Source of the DNA: Diphasiastrum complanatum
Lineage: Eukaryota > Streptophyta > Lycopodiopsida > Lycopodiales > Lycopodiaceae
Length of the DNA stretch: 64,000 nucleotides
Direction of reading: 5' to 3'
NCBI GenBank assembly: GCA_029204225.1
Contig: CM055100.1
Coordinates: 31,833,645-31,897,644, forward strand
This document shows, one piece after another, positions 11,314-22,303 of the stretch (the first letter of the stretch is position 1; every line of letters starts with the position of its first letter). The position numbers and the translations under genes were made by a program. Under the pieces are notes generated by a model. That model saw only the letters and a list, made by a program, of their open reading frames with translations. It did no database searches and was not told the origin of the DNA.

Positions 11314-11955
11314 TGTTGGAGGGTTTGCGGATTCCAAGAACGAGAGAGCTATTCCGCAATATTCCTGCTCTCTTCTCCGTTCCCATTCTTCGCACTCCCT
11401 TGCCCCATCAAACATAGGTATGACACCTTTGTGCTCCTATTTAGCAAGTTACGATAGCATTGTGTCTCATCATACCATGGCTACTCTCGCCCTCTCATCA
11501 AGAATCTCTCGAGATCCAAGATAGGTGGAAACAAGTGAGAGAAATTTGGCACCCTGCTGTGTAAGTCCAACCCGATGATAACATAGTTATTTGATTAATT
11601 AGGAAGTCAATAAAAGGACTTTAGGCCTTTTTGCGGGACTTTTAATGTCGCAGGCCTAAATGTCAAGTTAGTGAATAAAGTTGGGACTCCCACCAAAATT
11701 GGTTCAAATTCAAATTCAATTTGGTTCCCTCCAATCATTGAATGGATTCTCACTCTTTTTAAAGTTTGAATAGTTAGGGAGGTAGAAATGGGCCAATAGG
11801 ATTTTGAGGCCAAGGCCCTCCTCTCCACTATAAATAGGGGCAAACTCGAATTGCTCCTCATGTTCAAATCTTCATTTCAATACAAGCAGATTGGTTCTCT
11901 TATGAAATGGACTTGTGAATGTCCTTGTTCTCTAACTCTTTTCCTCCATCTCTCA
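11314..11955 (+). repeat. LTR 3, most complete copy
   Basis: Starts TGTTGGAGGGTTTGCGG after a polypurine-like tract and contains a TATA box and a plausible transcribed region. It runs to CATCTCTCA, where Copia A begins. Remnants 1 and 2 match it only to position 11,799. Copia A seems to have landed at or near its right edge, so a few LTR bases may continue beyond Copia A at about 16,600. Confidence 0.75.
11829..11836 (+). promoter_or_regulatory. TATA box of LTR 3
   Basis: TATAAATA in the context CCACTATAAATAGGGG, in the part of the LTR where a retroelement core promoter is expected. It is missing from the two truncated LTR remnants. Confidence 0.6.
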
Positions 11956-12085
11956 GTTGAGAATACGATTTAAAAACCTGACTGAATCAATCACCACAGT
12001 ACAATGTCAAGTGCAACAAGACAAGACAAGACAAAATTGCTCTCCCACATTGTATATTCACACTAATTGGCAAGTACAAGGATAA

Positions 12086-15000
12086 AATGCACATCTTATG
12101 TTCTTGTCCCTTTGCCATGAAGCCCTGTGGTTTGACCATGTAAACTTCTTCCTCCAAGTCACCATTCAAAAATGCAGACTTCACATCCATTTGACGGATC
12201 TTCCACCCAAAATGAGATGCTAAGGTAATGATAAGACGTAGCATAGTCTACTTAGCCACTGGAGCAAATGTCTCTTCGTAGTCAATTCATTTGTTTTGCT
12301 CATAGCTTTTCACTACTAAGTGTGCCTTATGCTTTGCTATCGTGCCATCCGCATGAAACTTTGTTCTAAACACCCATTTGTTGTCAATGGGTTTCTTTCC
12401 AAGTGGTAGATCAACTAACTTCCACGTACCATGCCTATGGATAGACTCCATCTCCTCTTCCATTGTCCTTTGCCACTCTTTGTGATCCTTTGCTTCATCA
12501 AAGGTTGATGGCTCTCGACACTTTAAAATGTCATTCATTAGAGCATAGTTCACATGATAGCGATCGGGAGACTTCCTTTCCCGCATTGACCTTCTCACTT
12601 CTTCTTGCGTGCTAGATCTTGGTTGATTTAGCTTTGCATCCTTCATGATCTTTTCGTACCATTTTGGTATCTTAGACTCAAGTGATACACTTCGTGGAGA
12701 GTATGTGTCCCAAGAAGTGTCCAAGTAATGTCTCTTACTTCCAACCGGTTTCTCCTTTGTTGCTTCTATCGGCAAGTACCTTCCCTTAGGCTCTTGGATA
12801 GGTGGTGTCCTCTCATACTCATCCTCTCGACCTTCATCTTCATGTGCATCATCCCATGGAGCGTCTTCTTCTTCCAAGATTGTGGGAAGTCTATTGATGC
12901 TTTCATCACCTGCATGGTCTTTATCTTCGTACCTATGCATCTCATCAAAGATTACATCTTTGCTTATATGAATCTTGTTCATTACAGGATCAAGGCACTT
13001 GTACGCTTTTGTCCTCTCATCATAACTAACAAAGATACACTTGATCGCTTTGGCATCAAGTTTGTTTCGCTCCTCCTTTGGTACATGTAGATAGACCCTA
13101 CATCCAAAGACACAAAACTTGTCGATTTTTTACTTCATTCCTGTGATTGCCTCTTCGGGAATCACATTTGGAACCACAATTGTAGGACTTCTGTTTTGCA
13201 AGAACGTTGCCGCACTGCACGCTTCCGACCAAAGAGAATTGGTTAAGCCCATTTGCTTCATCATGAAGCGTGCACTCTCCATCATAGTCCTGTTTTCCTT
13301 TCAGCTACACCATTACTATGTGACGTGTGTGATTGTGTGAATTGTCTTTTGATGCCGTGTTCCTTGCAAAAGTCCTCAAAATCATCAGATTTGTATTCGT
13401 CCCCTCTATCTGATCTTAGCACCTTGATGCGTGCATCCAGTTGGTTCTCTACCAAAGCCTTAAACTCTTTGAAACGAGCAAAAGCGTCAAATTTTTTCTT
13501 CAAGAAATAAATTTGTGTCCTCCTAGAGTAATCATCTACGAAAGTCATAAAATAATAGGCTCCCCCCATCGACATGGTCTTCATTGGGCCGCACAGGTCG
13601 CTGTGAATAAGTTACAACGGTTTCTTAGCTCTTGCAGCTCCACCTTTCTTGAATGTCTCCCTATGATGCTTTCCCATAACACATCCTTTACATATGGCGT
13701 GATGATCATCCTGTAGTGCTGATAATCTTGTTACCATCTTCAGCTTCGCCATCAATCTTAAGCTCTTATAGTTTAAGTGACCAAGTCTTCTGTGCCACAA
13801 TTCAGATTGTGATGCTTTTGAGGTAGCCAAACCATATTCACCTAGTTTTGCAACATCCAATTTATAAAGGCCACAGTTAATATCTCGGTAACCTTTCGCT
13901 ACCACCTTATAGTTGTGCTCCATATTCTTCATTAGGCATCCATCCTTGACAAACTCAACCTTGAGATGTTGATTTGCCATCACACCAACAGAAAGCAAAC
14001 TCTTTTCTAGTCTAGGAACATAAAGCACAATAGGAATATTCTTGATCTTACCATCAGAAAACTGCACAGGTACATTGTCGACACCCTATATTTGGCATTC
14101 CTCCCCATTGGCTTGTGTGACCTTGTCCCCATCATGGATTGGCGAGAATTTTTCAAACCAATCGAATTTCTTGGTCATATGCCTCGTGGCGCCTGAATCT
14201 ATGAACCATCTGGCACCATCATCAACCTGGGATGCCAATGTCGATGAGAAGACACTTGTCTCGTCATCTTCCCCATCATCTTCGGCGATGTTGCCTTGTT
14301 GCTTCACTTTTTTCGCCTTTATGTCCACTTTCTTCTTGTGACATTCACGTGCCCAATAACCTGGTTTGTGGCAATAGTAACATATGCCCTTCTTCTTCCT
14401 TTTCACCGTCGATGACGACTCTCCCTCGTCCTCATCATCCTTGGACTTCTTTGGAATTCTTTTCCACCCTTTTTGCTTGCTTTTAGCGAGCAATGTTTGA
14501 TCATCCTGTGGGGTTTGCCTTGACTTTACCACCTCTCGACGTTGCTCCTCCTGCAACATGATCCCGTGCAAGTCTTCTTCAAAAGTAGGCAATCTCTCCC
14601 TCGAAGCAATGCCGCTCACAAACATTTGTAGGCCTTCTGAAACACCATTCATAGTGGTATGCACCAATTCAGCATCCCTGATTGGTTCTCCAATTGCCAC
14701 AAGTTGATCTCTCAGCTCCTTTATCCTAGTGAAGAAAGATCTCATCGATTAGTCTTCTTCCATCCTGATTGTGTTCAATCTCGACTTCAAGAACATGGCT
14801 CGAACTGGATTGCAAGTTTGAAATTGCGTTCTAAGAGCTTCCCAAGCTCCCCTAGCTGTCGTGGCATCACTTATGTGAGTGATCACATGGTCTTTTACCA
14901 AAAGGTTAATCAAAGACAATGCTCTCTGTGCCTTCTTGTCAAAGGCCCTCATATCACCTGGACTAGTATTAGGTCGGACTTCAATGCCCGCAACAATGTC

Positions 15001-15120
15001 CCATAACTCCTTCTCCATCAAAATGCTCTTCATTTTGAATTTCCAGATGTTGTAGTTAGAAGCCCCATCAAGTTTGCTTGCATCGCCCGAAATTGCCTCA
15101 TTGATGTTTGCCATTTTCAA
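12086..15120 (-). pseudogene. Copia A gag-pol remnant
   Basis: Gag starts at 15120 and continues after a single in-frame stop (14746-14748). A CCHC zinc knuckle CYYCHKPGYWAREC and a protease motif WFIDSGATRHMT follow. After another break come the pre-integrase domain (ELWHRRLGHLNYKSL) and integrase pieces (FVDDYSRRTQIYFL, KVLRSDRGDEY, HSNGVAER). The 12287-12982 segment holds the linker and RT fingers (KWVFRTKF), then after a stop MDVKSAFLNGDLEEEVYM. RT is cut before the YVDD catalytic motif and RNase H is absent. Stops and frameshifts in at least four places make it inactive and non-autonomous. Confidence 0.88.
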
Positions 15121-16341
15121 ACTGCTTAAAACTGCACCTATAGGCTATAAAGTGTATGCCGAGGCCAACAGTGATGTTAGAAATAATACCAAGCCACCCG
15201 CCGCTTTTCCGCCAAATTGAAAGCCAAATCGGCGTCACCTTTCAAAATGCTCCTTGTCACCAACTCCCAACTACATGCCCAATGGAATGGTGAAATTACT
15301 ATTGGCACGTTTCGAACACTTTCTCTGCGTCAATCACTCTGTTTTGATGTACCGTACTTGTAGGTACAGTCAAGGTGCCCTTCGCCTGGAGGTTGTAGCC
15401 CTTCTTTTGGCCAAAATAGGCTAAAGGAGGTAAAAATAGAGGCACTTTTAATTGTCTTTTTACCTTGAAAAGGCTTCACTCTTCAGAAAAGTCAAGACCC
15501 AGCTCCTATTTCAAATTGAATTTTTTTAAAGAAGTTGAAGTGTGATTTACATTCATGCCCCTTTCTCCCTTTCGTGGATCCCTTCACTTGCCATCCAATG
15601 GTCACTTTATATTAGACGGCCTAGATCGCTCCTCGATCAGTCGATTTCAGCCATTGATCACCATGGCTTCAGATCCAACAACTAGCCCTCCTCTTCGTGT
15701 GCCAACTAGTGCTCCTGCAGCCACTAAACACCTGGAGACACTACCATCCTCCACGCATTGGCCGTGCGCGAGCTTCCATCGCAACCTCCTCCTCCTCTCT
15801 TCACCAAGGCTACGGTGAATCAGGGTTTGGCTGCCTATCAAGAGTGTAATCAAGCTCCCTTCCCATGCTACAGCTCTCCATGGCTTCTCACAGGTTAATC
15901 CAAGTTATTAAGGCGCCCTGCTCCACGTTCTTATAGCTCTGAGAAAACCTTGTGAATGGAAAAAGATCATCAATTTTTCCTACTGAAACCCCAACCATGA
16001 AAGAAAAGAGACTTCTTGGGCATTTGACAATCTCTATCTAAGATTTTCTTGCAGCTCTCTGTTAGTCTGAGGTCACCCTATAGTCAGTTATTATTTGCTT
16101 CAAATAGATCTTCAATTGGTTTCAGATTGAATCCACACTAGGCATCCTTTCTACAGAGTTCTATGCTTCCATTTGGCTTCACCTTCGTTTCAGTCGACAA
16201 TCCTTGTGTCCACAATACAGTTCTAAGCAAATTCTTTGAATTTCCACAACTCGATTTGTGCTACCCAACAAGCAAACCGTCGGGAAATCATAGCTCTTTG
16301 TCCTTGTCCGTTGATTATAGCCGCCAAGGGCTCTGATACCA
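15121..16341 (-). other. Copia A untranslated leader with primer-binding site
   Basis: About 1.2 kb lies between the 5' LTR and the gag start, longer than in most copia elements, and contains no conserved coding sequence. The end next to the LTR carries the complement of TGGTATCAGAGC at 16330-16341, the usual initiator tRNA-Met primer site. A small + strand open frame at 15555-15818 is Ser/Pro-rich and probably meaningless. Confidence 0.6.
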
Positions 16342-16663
16342 AGTTGAGAATACAATTTAAAAACCTGACCGAATCAATCACCACAGCACAACGTCAAGTG
16401 CAACAAGACAAGACAAGACAAAATTGCTCTCCCACACTGTATATTCACACTAATTGCCAAGTACAAGGATAAAATTACTTAAGAGCACTCAAAGGGCTCA
16501 TAAAAGAAAGATGGGCCTATAATTCTAGAACTGGGCACACGTGGTACCGTCAAATTTAGAAAGCACTGTATAAGTCGATCATTGCTATTTTAACTCTCTC
16601 ATGCTTTGTTGTATTTTTCTAATTGTTAGATCTGAAGGTTATTGGAATTGCTATTTCTCATAC

Positions 16664-16665
<2 letters not shown>

Positions 16666-16756
<91 letters not shown>
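16666..16756. repeat. Compound (TG)n(GA)n microsatellite
   Basis: About 32 TG units run directly into about 14 GA units. The same TG-then-GA architecture recurs at 46699-46814. Confidence 0.97.
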
Positions 16757-16758
<2 letters not shown>

Positions 16759-19700
16759 CAAGTATCTATTAAAGGATGTTAGGGCACCCATCGTATATCC
16801 TCAACCTTCCGAAGAAATTAGGCTGCATCACAAATATCATCAGCAAATTCAAAATGCAGACCAACACTCTTCCACTTCCCGTCATGCACCTCACATGCCT
16901 TACTAAAACCCTTGAAGGCACTAAAGTCTGGGGAGATTTGTTACAAGCTAGCGTGGCTCTCCCTTTCCACGTTCTATGGAAACATGCAGGTAAGTGAAAA
17001 CAACTACTCCACCGAAACCACCACCCTTGATGAGCTACCTGAAATGCCATTACACCTAACCAATCTGCTCAGTGAAAGAGGCAATATCAAGATTCCAGCT
17101 ACTCATTGCCAATCTTGAGAAGCCTTAGCTATATTAGATGGTGGCTCATGTGTCAATATCATCTCCACATATCTCATGTTGGAATGGAACCTGAGAGACA
17201 AACTCACCAAACTCACTTGTCATCTCAAGATGGCTTATCAAAGTGTGGTCCGGACCTATCGATTTTTTCCCATAAATTTTGATCAAACTAGGAGGCCTGA
17301 AATTTTCCATAGACCTGGTAGTACTCAATATTCCTAGTAACGCCTATTCCTATGAGTTACTGCTTGGTCGACCATGGCTCACCAATGCAAAGGTCGTTCA
17401 CGACTGGAGCAAAGGCCGAGTCACCTTTGGTAATAGAGACAGTTCCATTACCATTGATGCATCTGGGAAACTCAAACCCACACGCTTCCATGACACTTAT
17501 TTATCTGCTACCACTTACGTGTTTGGGCCTTACCAGTCCACCCAAGAGAAAGGTCATTATGTTGAATCTACTGATATCATATACTGGAGCCACAATTTTG
17601 GCTACGATTGATTGTGTGAACGCTGATTATTGTGCTCAAAATCAGGCTGATTGTACCTATACACTCTTGGACGAGAACAAACAACCACCTGATCTAGACA
17701 TGTCTATTGTTAATATCAATTTTATTAATATTCTTCCACACAATGATGAATTGTTAAACGTTGCATGGCTACCTACTGACGAATCAGACTATTTATTCAT
17801 AGATGACAAAAATGTCTTGCGAATTCAGAATTACCTAGACGATTTGGACATTTCTGACATTCAGATCCTCAACTACATGGAGGCACTTCCACTCAAAGCC
17901 TTTCCACCACATTCATCCAAGGTGGAACCAGTTGCCAAAGTTACGGATCGAAAAACTTGATACTAAACTATACCGTGTCAAACGACCCAATTATTAGTGG
18001 AACCTCTGTGAGGATAAAACAATTTTTCAAATCGACGATGAAATCCTCCATGATGTGCCCCCAATTCCTCCTCCGCACACCTCATGTCCTCCAAAGCCAC
18101 AACCTTTTGGCAATACCATGAAGGAGAAAATGAAGAAACGCTTCTCATCCAACCACTTGGAAATCTTACCACTGTTCGAGAAGTTCCTGAAATCTCCGTA
18201 GCTCATACGCCCAATCCCAGAACCTCCAAAATCACCAACCAAACAGTTGAAAGACAAGGCCCCCCTTGAATCACCCGCACATGATGTGCCTGCATATTTT
18301 AAGGATTATACAATCGAGGATGTGACTATCCAATTACAAGCTCAACATGAGCCGAATGATAATTCACCTTACGAAGGCCCTGCACGAACAATCACTCTAT
18401 CCTTGAGTGAGCCCAATGAGAATAACGAATGCATTGTTCACGTCGGGGCTCACCTCAATCGTGAGCAAGAAGGCTTGAAAAACTTGTGCACAAATACCGA
18501 CATGTCTTTGTTTGGTCCTATAAAGACATGAAGGGAGAAGTAGCTATGCATCGTATTCCCCTTAAACCGAGTGTGAGGCCAACTGCTAGTCGTCCCTACA
18601 AATGCAATCTCATCTACAAGGCCAAAATCAAAGAAGAATTACAATGCTTGTTAGATGCAGGATTCATCTACGAAATCGAACATACTAAGTGGGTTTCTCC
18701 AATCGTCATCGTTCCTATGAAAAATGGAAAACTCCGCATCTGTGTCGACTTTAAGAAACTTAATGTTGTCACAGAACGTGATCATTTTCCATTACCTTTT
18801 AGTGAATCCATCTTAGAAAATCTAGCAGAAGATGAGGCCTACTCATTCTTAGATGGCTTTAGCGGCTACAATATGATTCAAATTGCTAAAGAAGATCAAC
18901 ATAAAACTACTTTTGCCACAGAATGGAGAACCTTCTGTTGGAAAGTCATGCCCTTCGGTCTCTGTAATGCTCCTAGCACTTTATAGCATGTTATGCAAGC
19001 TGCCTTTTCTCAACAAATGGGAGATACCCTAGAAGTTTACTTACATGATTTAGGAGCACACTAAGAAGAAACACGTCATATGTCTATGCTGGAAAAAAAA
19101 TTTATCCAATGTCAACGCTTCGGAATCTCCTTGAACCCCGAAAAATGCTAGATTTGGGTAACACATGGCATCTTCTTAGGGCATATCATTTCAAAAAACC
19201 GCATCACAACTGACCCTGACAAGGTCTTGATTATTCAAAATCAGTTTGAACCACGTACTATCCGCGAAGTCTAGTCATTCCTAGGCCACGCCAATTATTA
19301 TCGCTGCTTCATTTTTTATCTCACTAATAAAGCACGATTAATTTATAGGGTGGTCATTGTTCCCAAATGGACTGATGAACAATGAGTTGCGTTCATTCAG
19401 TTGAAAGAAGCCCTCACCAATGCACCTATTTATTCTCCGGGCTCCTGATTACTCCAAGGAATTTCATGTGCATACTTATGCATCCAAGTATGCCATTGGG
19501 GCAGTGCTCACACAACCGGGAGAATTCAAAAAAGATTATCCACACCGATTTCTCAGTAGACAATTGATCCCCCCCGCTGAAGTCAATTACATCGAGTGTA
19601 AAGCTTTGGCAATGGTGTATGAGGTTTATCTCTTGGAAAAAGTTTTTGCATTCTTCACTAATCATCAAACACTTCCCTACCTAATCCATAAAACTTGCGC

Positions 19701-20740
19701 AACCGATCGCATTACTCAATGGATCTTGTTGTTACGCGAGTTTGAGTTTCGAATTGTTGTTAGAAAGTGAGTTCAACATTTTCTAGCAGATCATCTATCA
19801 TGGATTCCTAATCTACCAACTCCAGACCAAGGCGTCAACGATGATTTATCTGATGCCATTCTTTTTCAAGTTGACTATACCCCAGTTTGGGCCAAGGATA
19901 TTACCGAATATTTGACTTTAGGGTAGATGGATCCCTCCTTATCTAAACCCAAACAATGTGCATTGGTCCTCAAAACAAAACCTTATACGTTAATTGCAGA
20001 CCAACTTTACAAGCAAGGTTTAGATGGAATTATCTGACCTTGTCTTACTGAAGGTGAAATAACCTCAGTTATTCCTAATCCATGAAGGTGTTGGAGCTGG
20101 TCATTTCTCTTCTGAAACGACCACCAAAATAATCCTCTTGGCAGGATTTTGGTGGCCAACTCTCCTCAAAGATACCCACACCTACATAAAGGCCTATGAT
20201 GTTTGTCAACGGACAAAACTTTTTATAAAAAAAAACTGACTATAAGCCTTTACACCCTGTCATGACTAATCAAGCTTTCCAAAAATGGGAGATTGATTTT
20301 GTTGGACCAATTAGTCCCGCTGCTCGAAACACTCAATCTAGATATATCGTAGTGGCTACGGACTACTGTAGCAAATGGGTTGAAGCTAGAGCTGTTGAAA
20401 TGTTGACACTCGTTCTACTGCAAAATTTCTCTATGAATAGGTTATCATTCATTTCGAATGTCCTCTAGAATTTATAAGCGATAGGGGTACACATTTTTTT
20501 AACTTTGCCATAGCAGATTTATTATTGAAATTTTTTGTGGTTCATCGCAAGAGTTCCTTGTATTATCCATGATGCAATGGCCAGGCGGAATCTATAAATA
20601 AAATCTTATGTGATGTTCTCACCAAAACCGTCGAGTCCAGCCGATCCGATTGAAAACTGAAAGTTCACACTGCTCTAGGGGCCTATCGATAGCCAAAGGT
20701 TTGGATGCTAGCCAGCAAGCGTTCTTATGGATTTTAAGAC
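16757..20740 (+). mobile_element. Gypsy H, degraded Ty3-gypsy internal region
   Basis: The domains appear in gypsy order on the + strand: protease, RT, RNase H and integrase. No matching pair of LTRs was found at the ends; the LTR-like sequence at 11314-11955 is a possible but unproven 5' partner once Copia A is removed. The right end lies close to an exon of the unidentified - strand gene, so Gypsy H may have inserted into or deleted the 3' end of that gene. Left end is approximate. Confidence 0.75.
17100..20740 (+). pseudogene. Gypsy H pol remnant (protease-RT-RNase H-integrase)
   Basis: Protease: ILDGGSCVNII near 17135 with LLGRPWL near 17365. RT: 18486-19300, with WVSPIVIVPMKNGKLRICVD, FLDGFSGYNMIQIAKEDQHK and VMPFGLCNAPSTL. 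The catalytic YxDD is altered to YLHDL, which would abolish polymerisation. RNase H: 19420-19770, with YASKYAIGAVLTQPGE and EVNYIECKALAMV. Integrase: 20090-20720, with VCQRTK, WEIDFVGPI, VATDYCSKWVEA, ISDRGTHF and NGQAES. At least ten in-frame stops occur, most of them TAG, TAA or TGA where the family has Gln, Arg or Trp. That pattern fits C-to-T decay of methylated DNA. Inactive. Confidence 0.88.
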
Positions 20741-20796
20741 TACCACCATCTGCTACAGAATATCCATGATAATATATCATGACCCTTCTTCAGCAC
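20741..20796 (-). pseudogene. Unidentified host gene, candidate exon 5 (3' end lost)
   Basis: Reading leftward from an acceptor (TTTGGACAG) the frame continues in the phase left by exon 4 and encodes VLKKGHDILSWIFCSRWW before a TAG. The intron to exon 4 would be 81 bp (20797-20877). The reading then runs into the end of Gypsy H, so the rest of the gene is missing or displaced. Evidence is the splice signal and phase only. Confidence 0.4.
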
Positions 20797-20877
20797 CTGT
20801 CCAAAGAATTAATCAGACTTAGTTTACAATGAATTAATACTATTCAATGAATGTAATGTAATAATGAGGCTAGTTAC

Positions 20878-21520
20878 CTGAAACACTGCCAACCACCATA
20901 TATCATTTTCTGACTGGACATTGAATCTGAAATCTTCTTGGTTCTCTGTTTGTGATAGAGCACCATTCATGAGAGTTATACTAACCCTCTCCATCTTCTG
21001 CCCTTTCACAATTTATGACTCATCTAACTTAAGTACTATGATTATTTTGCCATTCACCTTTTCATAGGTTATATCATAGAATGTGACGATGTATCTCAGC
21101 AAGTAATTTAGATCGAATATTGATATTCCATCAATTTCATACACCTCCTCAATATGAAATGGAGTTCCAGTGATCTTATGCATACCTATGTTTAATGTAT
21201 CTCTCTCTTTTTTCAAGTGATATGTCCTAGGGATTGGGACTTTTCTAATTTGAACTTGCTTAAAAGCTTCTCTAATTAGTTTAAATATTGTTGCATATGC
21301 TTCCCTGCTAGTACCTGAAAAATCACAAGCACCCTGAACTATAGTCTTATTTAAAAAAATTTGAATGTCCACCATCAAAGACTCTGTTATTTTACACTTT
21401 ACATTTGAACTCCTATTGTTCATCATGATACGCTCAGTGGATTTTCAAGTCAATATTGTGCCCAATGACATTCCTAGTGAAACATTGTCTTTAATATTCC
21501 GAGGAGCTACTAATGCAGAT
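20878..21520 (-). pseudogene. Unidentified host gene, exon 4, with two in-frame stops
   Basis: Acceptor TTTTTTTTGCAG at 21521 and donor CAG|GTAACT at 20877 frame a 643-bp exon. Its phase exactly completes the Lys codon split at the end of exon 3. It encodes about 214 residues with alternating hydrophobic strands (for example YEKVNGKIIIVLKL) and no domain I recognise. Two stops interrupt the frame: TGA at 21445-21447 and TAA at 21013-21015. Each is one transition away from a sense codon (Trp or Arg, and Gln). Either the copy is a pseudogene or the model needs an extra intron. Donor and acceptor quality support a real former exon. Confidence 0.6.
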
Positions 21521-21607
21521 CTGCAAAAAAAACAGATAGTTAACAGAATGTCACCATAGCTGAAATTAAATCCAAATGTCATTGAAAAACTTACAAAAAT
21601 CAGAATC

Positions 21608-22289
21608 TGTAAAAATTACAGCAAATAAGGATCCTAAAACACTTGAAATGATGAGGAAAACAATAGATTATGATTTCATAAGATTAGCACAAGTTGAACC
21701 ATCAAAATCTATCAAAAACCTATGCTTGAACCTCACTAAATGGCCCAAATCCTTGAAGAAGACTTCACACGTGTGAAAGTACGGCCTCCCACAGTCTGAG
21801 TACTGTACACCAGACCTACATTCAATCCTATAATCATTAGTAATCACAAGTACTCAAACAATTATGAACATAGAGAGCAATTGCACCATTATGAGAGAAA
21901 AAACATGAAATTGCTTGATTGATTTTGGTGAGATATCATCACCTATATATACATGATCCATCACGGTTTTGGGCAGGTATGAGTAGCCCTAAACCTATCC
22001 CTAATGCTAATTTTGGTGGATCTTTCATCCCTACCAAGTTAGGGTTGGAATCTTGGAGATCCCTCAACAATGCAAAAATTACCAAAAATAGCTCCTATTT
22101 TTTCTCCCTTGTATCTAAGCATAATTTGGACTCATTCCAAAGGTTCTAACACTTAGGTCTACTTGAGAACATCCTTATGAATGGAATCCTATGCCATTTG
22201 GCACGTGTGACAAGCCACATCATGACCATTTAACTATTTACAAGTCATATGACCAAAACTAGTCAAGCTAGAATTGTGAATTTTTAACA
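21608..22289 (-). repeat. Copia B 3' LTR
   Basis: Read on the - strand it begins TGTTAAAAATTCAC and ends GTAATTTTTACA, the TG...CA ends typical of LTRs. It contains the palindrome CACACGTGTG at 21766-21775 and a GGCACGTGTG near its promoter-distal end. Confidence 0.96.
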
Positions 22290-22303
22290 CTCCTCCTCAC
22301 TAT
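22290..22303 (-). promoter_or_regulatory. Copia B polypurine tract
   Basis: On the - strand the sequence is GTGAGGAGGAG, immediately before the 3' LTR and next to the gag-pol stop codon. This is the expected plus-strand DNA primer position. Confidence 0.8.

Larger units (their letters stand above)
4769..11955 (+). repeat. Tandem duplication: LTR-internal-LTR-internal-LTR, period about 3.36 kb
   Basis: The block from the first LTR remnant (4769) to the second (7955) is repeated almost base for base from 7955 to 11313 and is closed by a third, complete LTR copy at 11314. Matching landmarks are offset by 3358-3359 bp; the 1-bp difference is an extra A near 8983-8989. I saw roughly ten substitutions between the two internal copies, so the duplication is recent. 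Alternating LTR and internal segments is the product expected from unequal recombination between LTRs of neighbouring or sister copies. Confidence 0.9.
11956..16600 (-). mobile_element. Copia A, degraded Ty1-copia retrotransposon
   Basis: On the - strand the order is 5' LTR (about 16342-16600), PBS, long leader, gag, protease, integrase, part of RT, then a truncated 3' LTR (11956-12085). The two LTR pieces share GTTGAGAATAC and a CAAGACAAGACAAGAC run. The complement of the primer-binding site GCTCTGATACCA (16330-16341) matches initiator tRNA-Met. The 3' half of RT, RNase H and part of the 3' LTR are deleted: the RT frame runs straight into LTR sequence near 12085. Right edge is approximate and no target-site duplication could be fixed. 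Confidence 0.8.

Noticed and set aside
15555-15818. + strand Ser/Pro-rich open frame in the Copia A leader
   Set aside because: Lies on the opposite strand in an untranslated leader, has no domain and no homologous frame in the other copia leaders.
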